Shown: one piece after another, positions 1 to 8,217 of the stretch
Layout of the letters: each line of letters starts with the position of its first letter
Numbering within the stretch: position 1 is the first letter of the stretch
Source: UBA699 sp050261915
Lineage (GTDB): Bacteria > Bacillota > Clostridia > Clostridiales > Clostridiaceae
Direction: 5' to 3'
Assembly: GCA_050261915.1 (NCBI GenBank)
Contig: JBLNDT010000047.1
Coordinates: forward strand, 1-64,000
DNA length: 64,000 bases
Notes under the pieces: generated by a model
The model's input: the letters and a program-made list of their open reading frames with translations, nothing else
The model's database searches: none
Told to the model about the DNA's origin: nothing
Position numbers and translations under genes: made by a program

Positions 1-117
1 TGCAAGTGAAGCTGTTACTTCTTCAACTGTTTGTAAGAATTCTGGTTCATTTGCGTTTCTAGCTTTAACTTTAGCTACAACGCCTTCAATGTACGCTTTT
101 GCATTTTGGTTTGCCAT
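1..117 (-). CDS. gdhA: NAD(P)-dependent glutamate dehydrogenase, N-terminal fragment
   Basis: Only the first 39 codons are present; the gene runs off the left edge. The translation begins MANQNAKAYIEGVVAKVKAR and continues with NEPEFLQTVEEV, the N-terminal helix pattern of clostridial hexameric glutamate dehydrogenases, which interconvert glutamate and 2-oxoglutarate plus ammonium. The ATG at 115-117 is preceded by a strong TTAGGAGGGT binding site. The catalytic and nucleotide-binding domains are outside the window, so the call rests on the N-terminus alone. Confidence 0.8.
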   Translation of the reverse strand, partial: MANQNAKAYIEGVVAKVKARNANEPEFLQTVEEVTASLA

Positions 118-288
118 AATAATACCCTCCTAAATTGTGAATGTAATATTGCATCTTTGGTTAGATGCTGAATTATATTTTTTATTTTGACATTATATAT
201 ATTCTACAAAAAAAATATATTTCCTCCTTAAAATTAAAAAATATTTATAAATTTTTTGAATCTTTACAATTATTAATTATAGGGCCGT
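118..288 (-). promoter_or_regulatory. AT-rich leader/promoter region of gdhA
   Basis: About 170 AT-rich bases precede gdhA. They contain TATAAT-like boxes on the minus strand, a 6-bp hairpin (151-156 with 163-168, loop of 6) just before the gdhA ribosome binding site, and farther upstream an isolated AAGGAGGAAA element that has no ATG after it. I cannot fix a single promoter. The hairpin and the orphan Shine-Dalgarno-like element suggest a structured 5' leader. Confidence 0.35.
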
Positions 289-315
289 AAAAAAGAGAGG
301 ATTTCTCCTCTCTTT
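289..315 (-). terminator. Rho-independent terminator of the RpiR-type regulator gene
   Basis: AAAGAGAGG (292-300) pairs with CCTCTCTTT (307-315) around a 6-nt loop, and on the minus strand the stem is followed by a run of T. It starts immediately after the stop codon at 317-319. Confidence 0.85.
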
Positions 316-316
316 A

Positions 317-1192
317 TTATTCGTTTTCTTTGTAAGAATATACCTGATATTCTTCCCAAATATCTTCTAAATCTGTAAAAGTGGTGGATATTTTCTCCTT
401 TTCTCTTAATCCCACAGATACAATTAAAGCATTTATTACACTTAATGGTGCTACCAAAGAATCTACAAAGGATGCCATATTGCTTTGAGCTATCAGTGTA
501 TAATCAGCCCTTGCAGCTAATGGTGAAAGAAGGCTGTCTGTTATTGCAACAACACTTGCACCCCTGCTTTTAGCAAAAGAAAGGGACTGAATTGTTCTTG
601 CAGCATACCTTGGGAAGCCTATTCCTATAACAAGATCCTCTTCATTTACATTTATCATCTGTTCAAAAATATCACTGATACCGTAACTTACTATATGTAC
701 GTTGTCCAATATAAGATTTAGATAAAATCCAAGGAATTCAGATAATGCAGTTGAGCTTCTAAGACCTATTATGTATATCTTCTTTGCATTAAATATACTG
801 TTTACAACTTCTTCAAAAGTTTTGTGGTTAATTTTTTCAAGGGTTGCCCTAATGTTCTCCATATCAGACTTTAAAACACCTTTTAATGCGGTTTCCTCAC
901 TTACAAAATCATTTGAAAGCTCAATTCTCTGAACTGTTGTAAGCTTGTTCTTAATAAGTTCCTGAAGAGCCTTTTGAAGCTTAGGATAACCACTAAAGCC
1001 AAGTTCGTTTGCAAACCTTACTACGGTGGATTCGCTTACGCCTACACTAACACCTAATTTTGCAGCTGTCATAAATGCAGCCTTATCATAATGTTTAAGT
1101 ATATATTCAGCAATCAGTTTTTGACCCTTGCTAAGTCTTGGAAATTTCAACTGAATGGTTCTCATCAAATCCTGCTTGTTATTTTCGTCCAT
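317..1192 (-). CDS. RpiR/MurR-family transcriptional regulator (HTH + SIS)
   Basis: A 291-aa regulator. Residues ~1-80 form the RpiR helix-turn-helix (KLGVSVGVSESTVVRFANEL), and ~120-260 form a SIS sugar-phosphate-binding fold with KKIYIIGLRSS and VVAITDS strands. Members usually sense phosphosugars and repress or activate nearby metabolic genes. An in-frame ATG lies three codons upstream (1199-1201), but it sits directly against the GAAAGGA binding site at 1202-1208. The ATG at 1190-1192 has a 9-nt spacing and is the better start. It is transcribed toward gdhA but separated from it by a terminator. The ligand and targets cannot be read from the sequence. Confidence 0.85.
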   Translation of the reverse strand: MDENNKQDLMRTIQLKFPRLSKGQKLIAEYILKHYDKAAFMTAAKLGVSVGVSESTVVRFANELGFSGYPKLQKALQELIKNKLTTVQRIELSNDFVSEETALKGVLKSDMENIRATLEKINHKTFEEVVNSIFNAKKIYIIGLRSSTALSEFLGFYLNLILDNVHIVSYGISDIFEQMINVNEEDLVIGIGFPRYAARTIQSLSFAKSRGASVVAITDSLLSPLAARADYTLIAQSNMASFVDSLVAPLSVINALIVSVGLREKEKISTTFTDLEDIWEEYQVYSYKENE

Positions 1193-1325
1193 TTCATTCA
1201 TTCCTTTCTTTTTATCGAAGAATTATTGCAATATTTACTTCATTTTATCATCTATTGCAAAATAATTCAATACATCTTTCAATTGTTTAATAGAACTTTA
1301 TTACTTATTTGTTGAATCAAAATAT

Positions 1326-1369
1326 ACAGACCCCACTAACTATGATAATTCAAAGTAAGCGGGGTCTGT
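1326..1369 (-). terminator. Likely terminator downstream of rluB
   Basis: ACAGACCCC (1326-1334) is perfectly complementary to GGGGTCTGT (1361-1369), and the pairing continues inward with two mismatches. The minus-strand 3' flank is only moderately T-rich (ATATTTTG), so it may be bidirectional or an imperfect terminator. Confidence 0.6.
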
Positions 1370-1431
1370 TAATATTACAAGTTAGGATTGACAATTATTC
1401 ATATGCTGAAAGAAATAATTAATCCTTCACT

Positions 1432-2136
1432 TTACAATCCTTTAAAATATTCAACTTCTTCATCGGTTAAAAAGCGCCAGGTACCTTCTTTTAAGCCCCC
1501 AAGTTTTATTTTACCGATTTTCACTCTTTTTAAAGTGATTACCTCATGTCCAATTTCACTGCACATTTTTCTTATTTGCCTATTCTTTCCTTCATGAATT
1601 GAAATTTCAACTTCAGTGATGTCCTTTAAAGCTCTGATAACTTTTATTTTTGATGGTGCAGTCACATACCCTCCAATATCAACCCCATGCCTGAAGTGAT
1701 CCAGTTCTTTTCTTGAAGGAGTACCTTTTACAACAGCAATATAAACCTTTTCTTTTTCTTCTCTTGGATGAATTATTCTATTATAAATATCACCATCATT
1801 TGTAAGAAGGATAAGTCCTGAGGTGTCGTAGTCAAGCCTCCCCACAGGGTATATTCTTTCCTCTATATCAATAAGGTCAATTATCGTTTTACGTCCACGT
1901 TCATCCTTCACAGTGGATACATATCCGGTTGGTTTATTTAATGCAATATAAACTTTTCGTTCCTCCGGTGTAATTAATTTTCCATCAACATAAACTCTGT
2001 CTTCTATACCTACCTTGTATCCAAGCTCCACTACCACTGTATCATTAACCTTAACTCTTCCTGCAGTTATTATTTCCTCGCATTTTCTCCTTGAGGCTAT
2101 TCCACATCCTGCCATGTATTTCTGCAATCTTTCCAT
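1432..2136 (-). CDS. rluB: 23S rRNA pseudouridine synthase, RluB/RsuA family
   Basis: 234 aa. An N-terminal S4 RNA-binding domain (residues ~1-60, MERLQKYMAGCGIASRRKCE) is followed by a pseudouridine synthase domain with the family motif GRLDYDTSGLILLTNDGD, where the Asp of RLDYDTSG is the catalytic aspartate. Members isomerise a specific uridine in 23S rRNA (RluB) or 16S rRNA (RsuA). The length and the NKPTGYVST strand fit RluB. The start has a good AGGTGG binding site. It stands alone between two terminators. Confidence 0.9.
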   Translation of the reverse strand: MERLQKYMAGCGIASRRKCEEIITAGRVKVNDTVVVELGYKVGIEDRVYVDGKLITPEERKVYIALNKPTGYVSTVKDERGRKTIIDLIDIEERIYPVGRLDYDTSGLILLTNDGDIYNRIIHPREEKEKVYIAVVKGTPSRKELDHFRHGVDIGGYVTAPSKIKVIRALKDITEVEISIHEGKNRQIRKMCSEIGHEVITLKRVKIGKIKLGGLKEGTWRFLTDEEVEYFKGL

Positions 2137-2152
2137 TTTACCACCTGCTCTT

Positions 2153-2197
2153 TAAAATAAAAACTATCAATTAAGATTTTAACCTAATTGATAGTTT
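2153..2197 (-). terminator. Rho-independent terminator of the glycosyltransferase gene
   Basis: A perfect 13-bp stem, AAACTATCAATTA (2161-2173) with TAATTGATAGTTT (2185-2197), is followed on the minus strand by TTTTTATTTT. It lies 10 bp past the stop codon at 2207. Confidence 0.9.
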
Positions 2198-2206
2198 ATT
2201 ACAATT

Positions 2207-3610
2207 TTATTCTACTTCCTGTATACTTATTTGTCTAATGTGTTTTGTATGACTCCACTCTTTGTTGTTTCTATCCATAATACCCTGGATGGTAATTGGA
2301 ATCCATGTCAATGTATAGAAACCATATAATAGATACCATATAAAATTCTTAAGTGCATCTTTTCTATTTGCCATAAGCATTGCTGCAACAAAAGCAAAGA
2401 AGTATAGAACATTTGCAACAGCTATTTCAAATAATTTACCGCTGTCACCAAATATATATGTGAAGATTACTATGTTGAAGGAATATAAAGTTAATACAGC
2501 CAGCATCTTCTTGGACAATTTATTTTCAAGCATCATAACAAATGGAGTGAAAATAAATTGAATTACGCTATATGTCTTCCAAACCCACGGAGTAAACAAG
2601 TAATTAATTACAAAAATATTTAATCCATGCTCTGTACTGTTTTGAGCCAAAGTAAGAATTGCAGCCAAGCCTATTGCTACTGTTACAAATGGTTGTATTG
2701 TATATATTGCACAGTCGAATGCCACAATGTTTCCTTCTTTAAAAGCTTTTTTCATAAGTTTCACAAAAAACCTGGATGAAACATCAGTAAATCCCTGCAT
2801 CCATCTTTTTCTTTGATTCCAGGACTGTTTTAACGTGAGAGGCTTTTCATCATATACTATGGCATTGTGAGCCCAGCCAACTTTTTCTCCATTAAGTACT
2901 AGCTTACAGGTAAATTCAAGATCTTCTGTAAGACAAGTTGCCCCCCATCCCAATTCTTTAAGTACAGTTGTATCCATGCAAAAGCCAGTACCACCGATTT
3001 GGTTTGAAAGTCCAAGGTTTGCCCTTGCCAACTGGAATAGTCTGTTTGAACTCCAGAAGGAAATAGAGTATGATTTTGTAATCCATGAATCATCCGGGTT
3101 CTTGCTGTCTAAATATCCCTGTACCACTTTAAATCCGCTTAATAATTTATAATTCATTTCTTTAAGAAAGTTTTTTGAAATAAGGTTGTCTGCATCAAAT
3201 ATAGCTATGGCATCGTATTTTTTATCCATTTTATAGATTCTGTCAAACATCCATTCAAGAGCATGACCCTTACCCCTCTTGCTGGTTATATTTCTTTCAT
3301 GAACCTGTACTCCTTCATAGCTTTTAGCTATTTCAGCAGTGTTATCATCACAGTTATCTGCTATAACCATGATATCGTACATATCCTTAGGGTAGTCCAA
3401 TGCCTGAAGGCTTTCAATTATTTTGTCGATAACCATATCTTCGTTATGTGCTGCAACTACAAGTGCAAAGGTTTTTTCCGGCTGGCAGAAATCCGCCCCA
3501 ACATCTTCCTTTTTGTATAATCCGAATAGGGACAGAAATAAATAATATAATGTTAGAATAAATACCGCTATTTGAAATACTGCCGTTAAATTTAATATAA
3601 GATTTTCCAT
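2207..3610 (-). CDS. Membrane-bound family 2 glycosyltransferase
   Basis: 467 aa from the ATG at 3608-3610, which has an AGAAAGGA site 8 nt upstream; a longer reading frame to 3688 lacks a binding site. One N-terminal membrane helix is followed by a GT-A catalytic domain with AHNED (54-58), DNCDDNT, FDADN (the DxD-type site), TEDLEF and QRKRW (the Q-x-x-R-W acceptor motif), and then four or five C-terminal membrane helices. This architecture is typical of processive synthases that make and export polysaccharide, such as BcsA/IcaA/hyaluronan-type enzymes. The product is not predictable. It is monocistronic, divergent from yedF. Confidence 0.88.
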   Translation of the reverse strand: MENLILNLTAVFQIAVFILTLYYLFLSLFGLYKKEDVGADFCQPEKTFALVVAAHNEDMVIDKIIESLQALDYPKDMYDIMVIADNCDDNTAEIAKSYEGVQVHERNITSKRGKGHALEWMFDRIYKMDKKYDAIAIFDADNLISKNFLKEMNYKLLSGFKVVQGYLDSKNPDDSWITKSYSISFWSSNRLFQLARANLGLSNQIGGTGFCMDTTVLKELGWGATCLTEDLEFTCKLVLNGEKVGWAHNAIVYDEKPLTLKQSWNQRKRWMQGFTDVSSRFFVKLMKKAFKEGNIVAFDCAIYTIQPFVTVAIGLAAILTLAQNSTEHGLNIFVINYLFTPWVWKTYSVIQFIFTPFVMMLENKLSKKMLAVLTLYSFNIVIFTYIFGDSGKLFEIAVANVLYFFAFVAAMLMANRKDALKNFIWYLLYGFYTLTWIPITIQGIMDRNNKEWSHTKHIRQISIQEVE

Positions 3611-3805
3611 TATCCAAATCCTTTCTAAAAAAATCAGTTTCTCTAAATGTTCTTTAAACCCGCTATCAATATTATCATAAAAATGCAATTTTGTCCTATT
3701 TGTTGGAATTTTCTGATTATTAATTTTGTATGAAGTTTATTTCTGTTTCAAATACATATCGCCGTAACTATTTGAAATTCATATACATTCCAATAAATCA
3801 GTTCC

Positions 3806-3838
3806 TTATGATATAATTTTCATATAATTATATCATAA
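3806..3838. promoter_or_regulatory. Perfect 11-bp inverted repeat in the yedF promoter region
   Basis: TTATGATATAA (3806-3816) and TTATATCATAA (3828-3838) are exact reverse complements separated by 11 bases. Two TATAAT hexamers (3812-3817 and 3823-3828) overlap the arms, and the yedF binding site begins a few bases later. The geometry suits a dimeric repressor operator or a 5' UTR hairpin. No convincing -35 box was found. Confidence 0.5.
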
Positions 3839-3861
3839 CGCACTAGGAAGGTGGTACTATA

Positions 3862-4443
3862 ATGGATAAAATAATTGACTGTACAGGCCTTAAATGTCCT
3901 CAGCCGGTAATAAATACAAAAAAACACTTTGATTCAATAGGTGAAGGTTCTGCAACTATTATAGTTGACAATGAAGTTGCAACCTCAAACATATCAAAAT
4001 TTGCTGCAAGCAATGGATTTGAATGTTCTTCAGAACAAAAAGAGGGACTATATTACCTCAACATTACAAAAAGCTCCTGCGGCTGCAAACCAATGAGTTT
4101 TCCAAATAAAAACCTTGTAATTCTTGTTTCCTCTGATAGACTTGGCGAAGGCAGCGATGAACTTGGAACAGCACTAATGAAAAGCTATTTATATGCTTTA
4201 TCAGAAAGTGATAACCTTCCTTCCCACCTTTTATTTTTAAATGGAGGGGTTAAATTAACAGTTGAAGGCTCTGATTCACTTACAAGCATTAAAGCATTAA
4301 ATGATAAAGGGGTAACCATATTAAGCTGCGGTACATGCCTTGATTTTTTCAACCTAAAAGAAAAACTTGCAATAGGTGAAATTACAAACATGTATACAAT
4401 TGTTGAAAAACTGAATTCGGCTGAAAACACAATTAAACTTTAG
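3862..4443 (+). CDS. yedF: Sulfurtransferase-like selenium-metabolism protein YedF
   Basis: 193 aa. Residues 1-70 form a TusA/SirA domain with the conserved CPQP motif (DCTGLKCPQPVINTKK). After a CGC linker, residues ~80-190 form a DsrE-like domain with a Cys near its end (LSCGTCLDFF). This fusion is the YedF family associated with selenium-using bacteria, and is thought to carry a sulfur or selenium atom on Cys. No selD, selA, selB or selC gene is nearby, so the role here is by family only. The binding site is AGGAAGGTGG. The gene is divergent from the glycosyltransferase. Confidence 0.88.
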   Translation: MDKIIDCTGLKCPQPVINTKKHFDSIGEGSATIIVDNEVATSNISKFAASNGFECSSEQKEGLYYLNITKSSCGCKPMSFPNKNLVILVSSDRLGEGSDELGTALMKSYLYALSESDNLPSHLLFLNGGVKLTVEGSDSLTSIKALNDKGVTILSCGTCLDFFNLKEKLAIGEITNMYTIVEKLNSAENTIKL

Positions 4444-4474
4444 TAATAAAACAGGATATATTCCTGTTTTATTA
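4444..4474. terminator. Bidirectional terminator between yedF and the converging gene
   Basis: A perfect 13-bp stem TAATAAAACAGGA (4444-4456) with TCCTGTTTTATTA (4462-4474) and a 5-nt loop begins right after the yedF stop. T runs on either strand allow it to serve both convergent genes. Confidence 0.85.
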
Positions 4475-4514
4475 CTTTATATTAGGTTTACCTTTAATAT
4501 TGATATTATGCCTT

Positions 4515-5306
4515 TCAGTTTAATTTTATATATTCGTAGATTTCTTCTGACTTTTGTAAAATAAGCTCTTCAAGATTAGGAGCAACTTTTAATAGTATTG
4601 GATAAATATTATCATAAATACAAAATTCCTTTTCCAGGCTGTTTAATAATTCTAAAACTGCCTCTTCATTAAATAATGCATCTATAACAGCATCCCTTAA
4701 ACCTTCGGCAATAGATTTTTTACCTTCATATGGGAAGTACATTGTTATATTTTTTATTTCCTTTTCCATTCCTTGATCTATTAAATTGGATGCGTTTTGT
4801 ACCAGTTCTCTGGCTGCATCTGGAGAATTAAAATAATTATCAACACCTGATGCAAGTTTCAAATACAAGTTGTCAGCATTTATAAATTTCGCTGCAAGAG
4901 GATTTACCCCCCCTGCAAATTTATTTATTTCAGCCTTTATTCGATTTTCAGTATCCTTATTTCGGATTGCTTTTTTTATTCCCTCAATTATTGCAGGGCT
5001 ATTGTTATATATATATACTTTAATATTATTTTCAAAACCCTTTGGAAGAAACTCTTTAAATGTAGTATCTTCTTTTTCTATCTCTGAAATTTTCTTTTCT
5101 ATTTCACTTAAAACTAATCCCTCGAACTCTTTGGAATGTGCAGCTGAAATAATATGATCCTTTAGAATCAGCTTGAAATTTTTATATAAATCACTGCTTA
5201 TAAAATCTGTGACACTTAAATTCAAGCTTTTTCTTATGAATTCAGCCAGGGATGTCTTTATTCTTTCTTCCTCATTATCAAATAAAATTTTAAAATTATT
5301 TTCCAT
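4515..5306 (-). CDS. Helical protein of unknown function
   Basis: 263 aa from the ATG at 5304-5306. The apparent GTG at 5315 lies inside the GAGGTGA binding site and is not the start. The protein is acidic, rich in predicted amphipathic helices, and has no signal peptide or membrane segment. The pattern of repeated helices ending in short hydrophobic stretches (for example FLPKGFENNIKVYIYNNS) weakly recalls the cytosolic part of DUF445 proteins, but I cannot confirm it. It is monocistronic. Confidence 0.6.
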   Translation of the reverse strand: MENNFKILFDNEEERIKTSLAEFIRKSLNLSVTDFISSDLYKNFKLILKDHIISAAHSKEFEGLVLSEIEKKISEIEKEDTTFKEFLPKGFENNIKVYIYNNSPAIIEGIKKAIRNKDTENRIKAEINKFAGGVNPLAAKFINADNLYLKLASGVDNYFNSPDAARELVQNASNLIDQGMEKEIKNITMYFPYEGKKSIAEGLRDAVIDALFNEEAVLELLNSLEKEFCIYDNIYPILLKVAPNLEELILQKSEEIYEYIKLN

Positions 5307-5410
5307 TTGACTCACCTCAAAAACTTTATATTAGATATCTATAAACCTATCTATTTATATTATAACTATATTATAGTAAAATGTACTTATGATATTTTTT
5401 GGAGGAAATT

Positions 5411-6352
5411 ATGCAAAACAGACAAAAATTTATACCTTATATTTCAGTAACATGTTCATCTATTATATTCGGGTTAAGCTTTCTTTTTTCAAAAAGAGCC
5501 TTAACACTGGCCTCACCCTTCGAATTGCTTTCTTTTAGATTTCTCACAGCATTTTGTATTATGTCAATCCTTGTGATTACTGGCATAATTAAAATAAACT
5601 ATAAGAGAAAACCAATCATTACATTGCTTTTTTTAGGCTTATGCCAGCCGATATTATACTTTATATTTGAAACTTATGGAATAAAATACTCCACTTCATC
5701 TCAGGCAGGTCTAATGATAGCCTTGATTCCAGTTTTTGTTTCAATACTAGGAGCTTATTTTTTAAAGGAAATACCCTCTAAAAAACAGATTTTTTGTATT
5801 ATGCTTTCAATATCAGGTGTTATTTTAATAATACTCATGGGTAACTCAGAAAAAGTTGCAATTTCAGTAACTGGAACAATAATGCTTGTTTTTGCAGTGT
5901 TCTGTGCAGCATCCTTTAATATACTTTCAAGGAAACTAAGCAATAATTTTACTCCATTTGAAATTACATATTTTATGATGGGGTTAGGAGCTGTTTTTTT
6001 TAATATTATTTCATTAATTAATAAAGCTGCTTCTGGTAACCTGCATGGTTATTTTGTGCTGCTTACCAATATAGACTTCATTATTTCCATTGGTTACCTT
6101 GGGATATTATCATCCTTAATTGCATTTTTCCTGGTTAACTATACATTATCTAAAATCAGCGCATCAATATCCTCAGCCTTTTCGAACCTTTCCACTATAG
6201 TAACTGTGGCTGCTGGTGTTTTCTTCTTAAATGAAAGCTTCAAGTACTATCACTTTGTTGGTGCAATCATGATATTGTTTGGAGTTTGGGGTTCAAGTTA
6301 TTTTCAAAATAAAAGTGAAACTGGGTTGGAAGTGATAGAACTTGAAGAATAA
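5411..6352 (+). CDS. EamA/DMT-superfamily transporter
   Basis: 313 aa with about ten hydrophobic helices arranged as two EamA repeats (residues ~5-140 and ~150-290). The second repeat ends with the typical pattern SLIAFFLVNYTLSKISASIS. DMT-family EamA carriers export amino acids or other small metabolites across the cytoplasmic membrane; the substrate cannot be inferred. The start is the ATG at 5411 with TTTGGAGGAAATT in front; the upstream TTG at 5399 is inside that site. The C-terminus overlaps the start of the next gene by 11 nt, suggesting translational coupling. Confidence 0.87.
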   Translation: MQNRQKFIPYISVTCSSIIFGLSFLFSKRALTLASPFELLSFRFLTAFCIMSILVITGIIKINYKRKPIITLLFLGLCQPILYFIFETYGIKYSTSSQAGLMIALIPVFVSILGAYFLKEIPSKKQIFCIMLSISGVILIILMGNSEKVAISVTGTIMLVFAVFCAASFNILSRKLSNNFTPFEITYFMMGLGAVFFNIISLINKAASGNLHGYFVLLTNIDFIISIGYLGILSSLIAFFLVNYTLSKISASISSAFSNLSTIVTVAAGVFFLNESFKYYHFVGAIMILFGVWGSSYFQNKSETGLEVIELEE

Positions 6353-7025
6353 ATATATTTCTGTTTTAATACTTTATTTTTATTTTGTATTTCTTACTTT
6401 GGACTTGTTTGGAACCTATAGGGAATGGGTTTCTACAGCCCTTAAATTTTCATGTATCGTTTTATGCTTTATAAACACACTTCTTATTCATAATGAACAT
6501 AGTAAAATTGATTCAGTTCTTCTAAAATGTGTATTTTTTATGACTATTATTGCAGATTTAAATCTGCTTATTTTAAACAATTACAAATTAGGTGTGATAT
6601 TATTTTGTATTATCCAAACCTTTTATATAATAAGACACAGCCTAGCCTCAAAATTTAACTATAAAATTTGGGGCTTATTTTGTATTGTTTTTATTATTGG
6701 AGTTTTCCAATTTAAAAACATACTGCTCCTTTCTGGATTTTACTACCTATGTTTATCTATTTTAAGCATATATACAGCTATATCAACTCTATGGTATAAA
6801 AAATACCCAGAAATAACAAAAAGACTTATTATTTCTGGGCTTATACTTCTTTTTTTATGTGACATAAATGTAGCTTTATTTAACTTAAAGAGGAACATGA
6901 TTTCAGGATGCCTTATATGGTTCTTTTATGTTCCATCACAGTTATTTTTGTCCTTAAGTGGCGAGGCAAAGCTTTTCCTGCCGCCAAAGCACCGGTCACA
7001 GCTTAAGCAGCAGTGTGAAGAATAA
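6342..7025 (+). CDS. YhhN-like (TMEM86/lysoplasmalogenase-type) membrane protein
   Basis: 227 aa with seven to eight hydrophobic helices. The last helices carry FLCDIN and IWFFYVPSQLFLSLSG, which resemble the GD and Y-x-x-Q-x-L-I-A-L-S signatures of the YhhN/TMEM86 family, whose known members cleave lysoplasmalogen. The start is a TTG at 6342 inside the end of the EamA gene, downstream of a GGAAG-like site; no ATG is better placed. The last 100 bp overlap a convergent small gene on the other strand. The family assignment is tentative. Confidence 0.6.
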   Translation: MKNKYISVLILYFYFVFLTLDLFGTYREWVSTALKFSCIVLCFINTLLIHNEHSKIDSVLLKCVFFMTIIADLNLLILNNYKLGVILFCIIQTFYIIRHSLASKFNYKIWGLFCIVFIIGVFQFKNILLLSGFYYLCLSILSIYTAISTLWYKKYPEITKRLIISGLILLFLCDINVALFNLKRNMISGCLIWFFYVPSQLFLSLSGEAKLFLPPKHRSQLKQQCEE

Positions 7026-7147
7026 TTATTGCAATGTCCCTTTCTTTGAAGATATCCCTGTTCATTATCTCTTTTGACCTTTTTTATCCACTTAAACAGC
7101 TTTCCCAATTCTTCACCGCATTGTTTTACTTCTTGATCTTCCCGCAT
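6926..7147 (-). CDS. Small Cys-rich protein, unknown function
   Basis: 73 aa, basic and Cys-rich (six Cys, five of them in a C-terminal cluster with SHCCLSCDRCFGG). I accept it because its ATG has an excellent AAGAGGTGA binding site with 4-nt spacing, and a TATAAT -10 box lies close upstream (7176-7181, minus strand). Its last 100 bp overlap the 3' end of the YhhN-like gene in antisense. The CxxC-like cluster could bind zinc. I do not recognise a family. Confidence 0.5.
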   Translation of the reverse strand: MREDQEVKQCGEELGKLFKWIKKVKRDNEQGYLQRKGHCNNYSSHCCLSCDRCFGGRKSFASPLKDKNNCDGT

Positions 7148-7175
7148 AAAATCACCTCTTACAATCTATGTAAAC

Positions 7176-7181
7176 ATTATA
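7176..7181 (-). promoter_or_regulatory. -10 box for the small Cys-rich gene
   Basis: The minus strand reads TATAAT at 7176-7181, about 28 bp upstream of the start codon at 7147. No clear -35 element is present at 16-18 bp. Confidence 0.4.
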
Positions 7182-7217
7182 AGCAAAAAGAGGCTTGTTT
7201 TCGGTAACATTGGATAC

Positions 7218-8165
7218 TTATTTCATTATAACTTTAGAAAAAATCCATTCTTTTTTTGCAAAATCCCTTCCCTTTATAGTAACTTTCTTTCCATTCACTT
7301 CCACATATAAACCTTGACTTTCATCGTAAAGTCTTTTTATCTGATAGCCCTCTGGTTGAATAGCGTAGCTGACAGCACCTGTGTTTACATATGTAAATGG
7401 ATAATTTGTGCTTACATTATCAACACTTAATAGAACATGAGTATGTGAACTAAATAAAACAACCTCAGGGTATGATGACAAAATATTAATAAGCTCTTTT
7501 TTCTGAACAATTCCGGTCCATCCCTTTATGCTTGTGTTTAAATGCTGATGAATGAACACAAAAATCGGTCTTCCAGGCAGGTGGTTTTCTGCTAGTTTAT
7601 ATTTAAGCCAGCTAAGTTGTGCTGCGGAAAGGTCTGCATTTAATATTCCATTTCCACTTGGATTTAGTGATTCCGAACCTAAGGAAATAAAATGATAGCC
7701 CTTAACCCATTTGTCATGATAAACAGATTTTTCACCCGAGAAATCATAATATAAATTCTTAAAATTTTCTATTGCCCCTGGTGAATATGAATCACCTTCA
7801 TAGTTATAATAATCATGGTTACCGATATTTGCTATTATGGTCTCAGGGAGTTGCTCCTTTTTTTTTCCCATAACTGCTTTTATCTCTGTATACTGACTTA
7901 CCAAACCTTGATCCACAGAATCACCATTAAGTATCAATGCATCCATTTTCCCATTTATTTTTTCAAGGTCATTAAGTGCAGTGTTGAATTTCCCTGAATT
8001 TCCATGTATGTCGCCTAATATACCAAAGGCAAGGTCTGCTTTTTCAACTTCTGTATTATTGTTAACAACTTTTGTATTATTGTTCATCTGGTACTTGATA
8101 AAAATTATTGATGATATAATTATTATTGCAGCTGCAATGAATGATAAAACCTTAATTTTTTTCAT
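7218..8165 (-). CDS. Membrane-anchored or secreted calcineurin-like metallophosphoesterase
   Basis: 315 aa. An N-terminal hydrophobic helix (residues ~5-25) acts as signal or anchor. The catalytic domain shows the metallophosphoesterase motifs in order: GDIHGN, LNGDSVDQG, IGNHDYYN, FIHQH and SSHTHV, which supply the two-metal site. Such enzymes hydrolyse phosphomonoesters or diesters, here outside the membrane. The binding site is weak. It lies 52 bp downstream of the deformylase gene and may be co-transcribed with it. Confidence 0.82.
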   Translation of the reverse strand: MKKIKVLSFIAAAIIIISSIIFIKYQMNNNTKVVNNNTEVEKADLAFGILGDIHGNSGKFNTALNDLEKINGKMDALILNGDSVDQGLVSQYTEIKAVMGKKKEQLPETIIANIGNHDYYNYEGDSYSPGAIENFKNLYYDFSGEKSVYHDKWVKGYHFISLGSESLNPSGNGILNADLSAAQLSWLKYKLAENHLPGRPIFVFIHQHLNTSIKGWTGIVQKKELINILSSYPEVVLFSSHTHVLLSVDNVSTNYPFTYVNTGAVSYAIQPEGYQIKRLYDESQGLYVEVNGKKVTIKGRDFAKKEWIFSKVIMK

Positions 8166-8217
8166 ATTTCATAAAAGCTTCATATGTAATACAAAGCATT
8201 TCCTTTCTTTTGTTTTG

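Noticed and set aside
3862..4443. Selenocysteine insertion or selenium operon around yedF
   Set aside because: No in-frame TGA and no selA, selB, selD or selC genes in the flanks.
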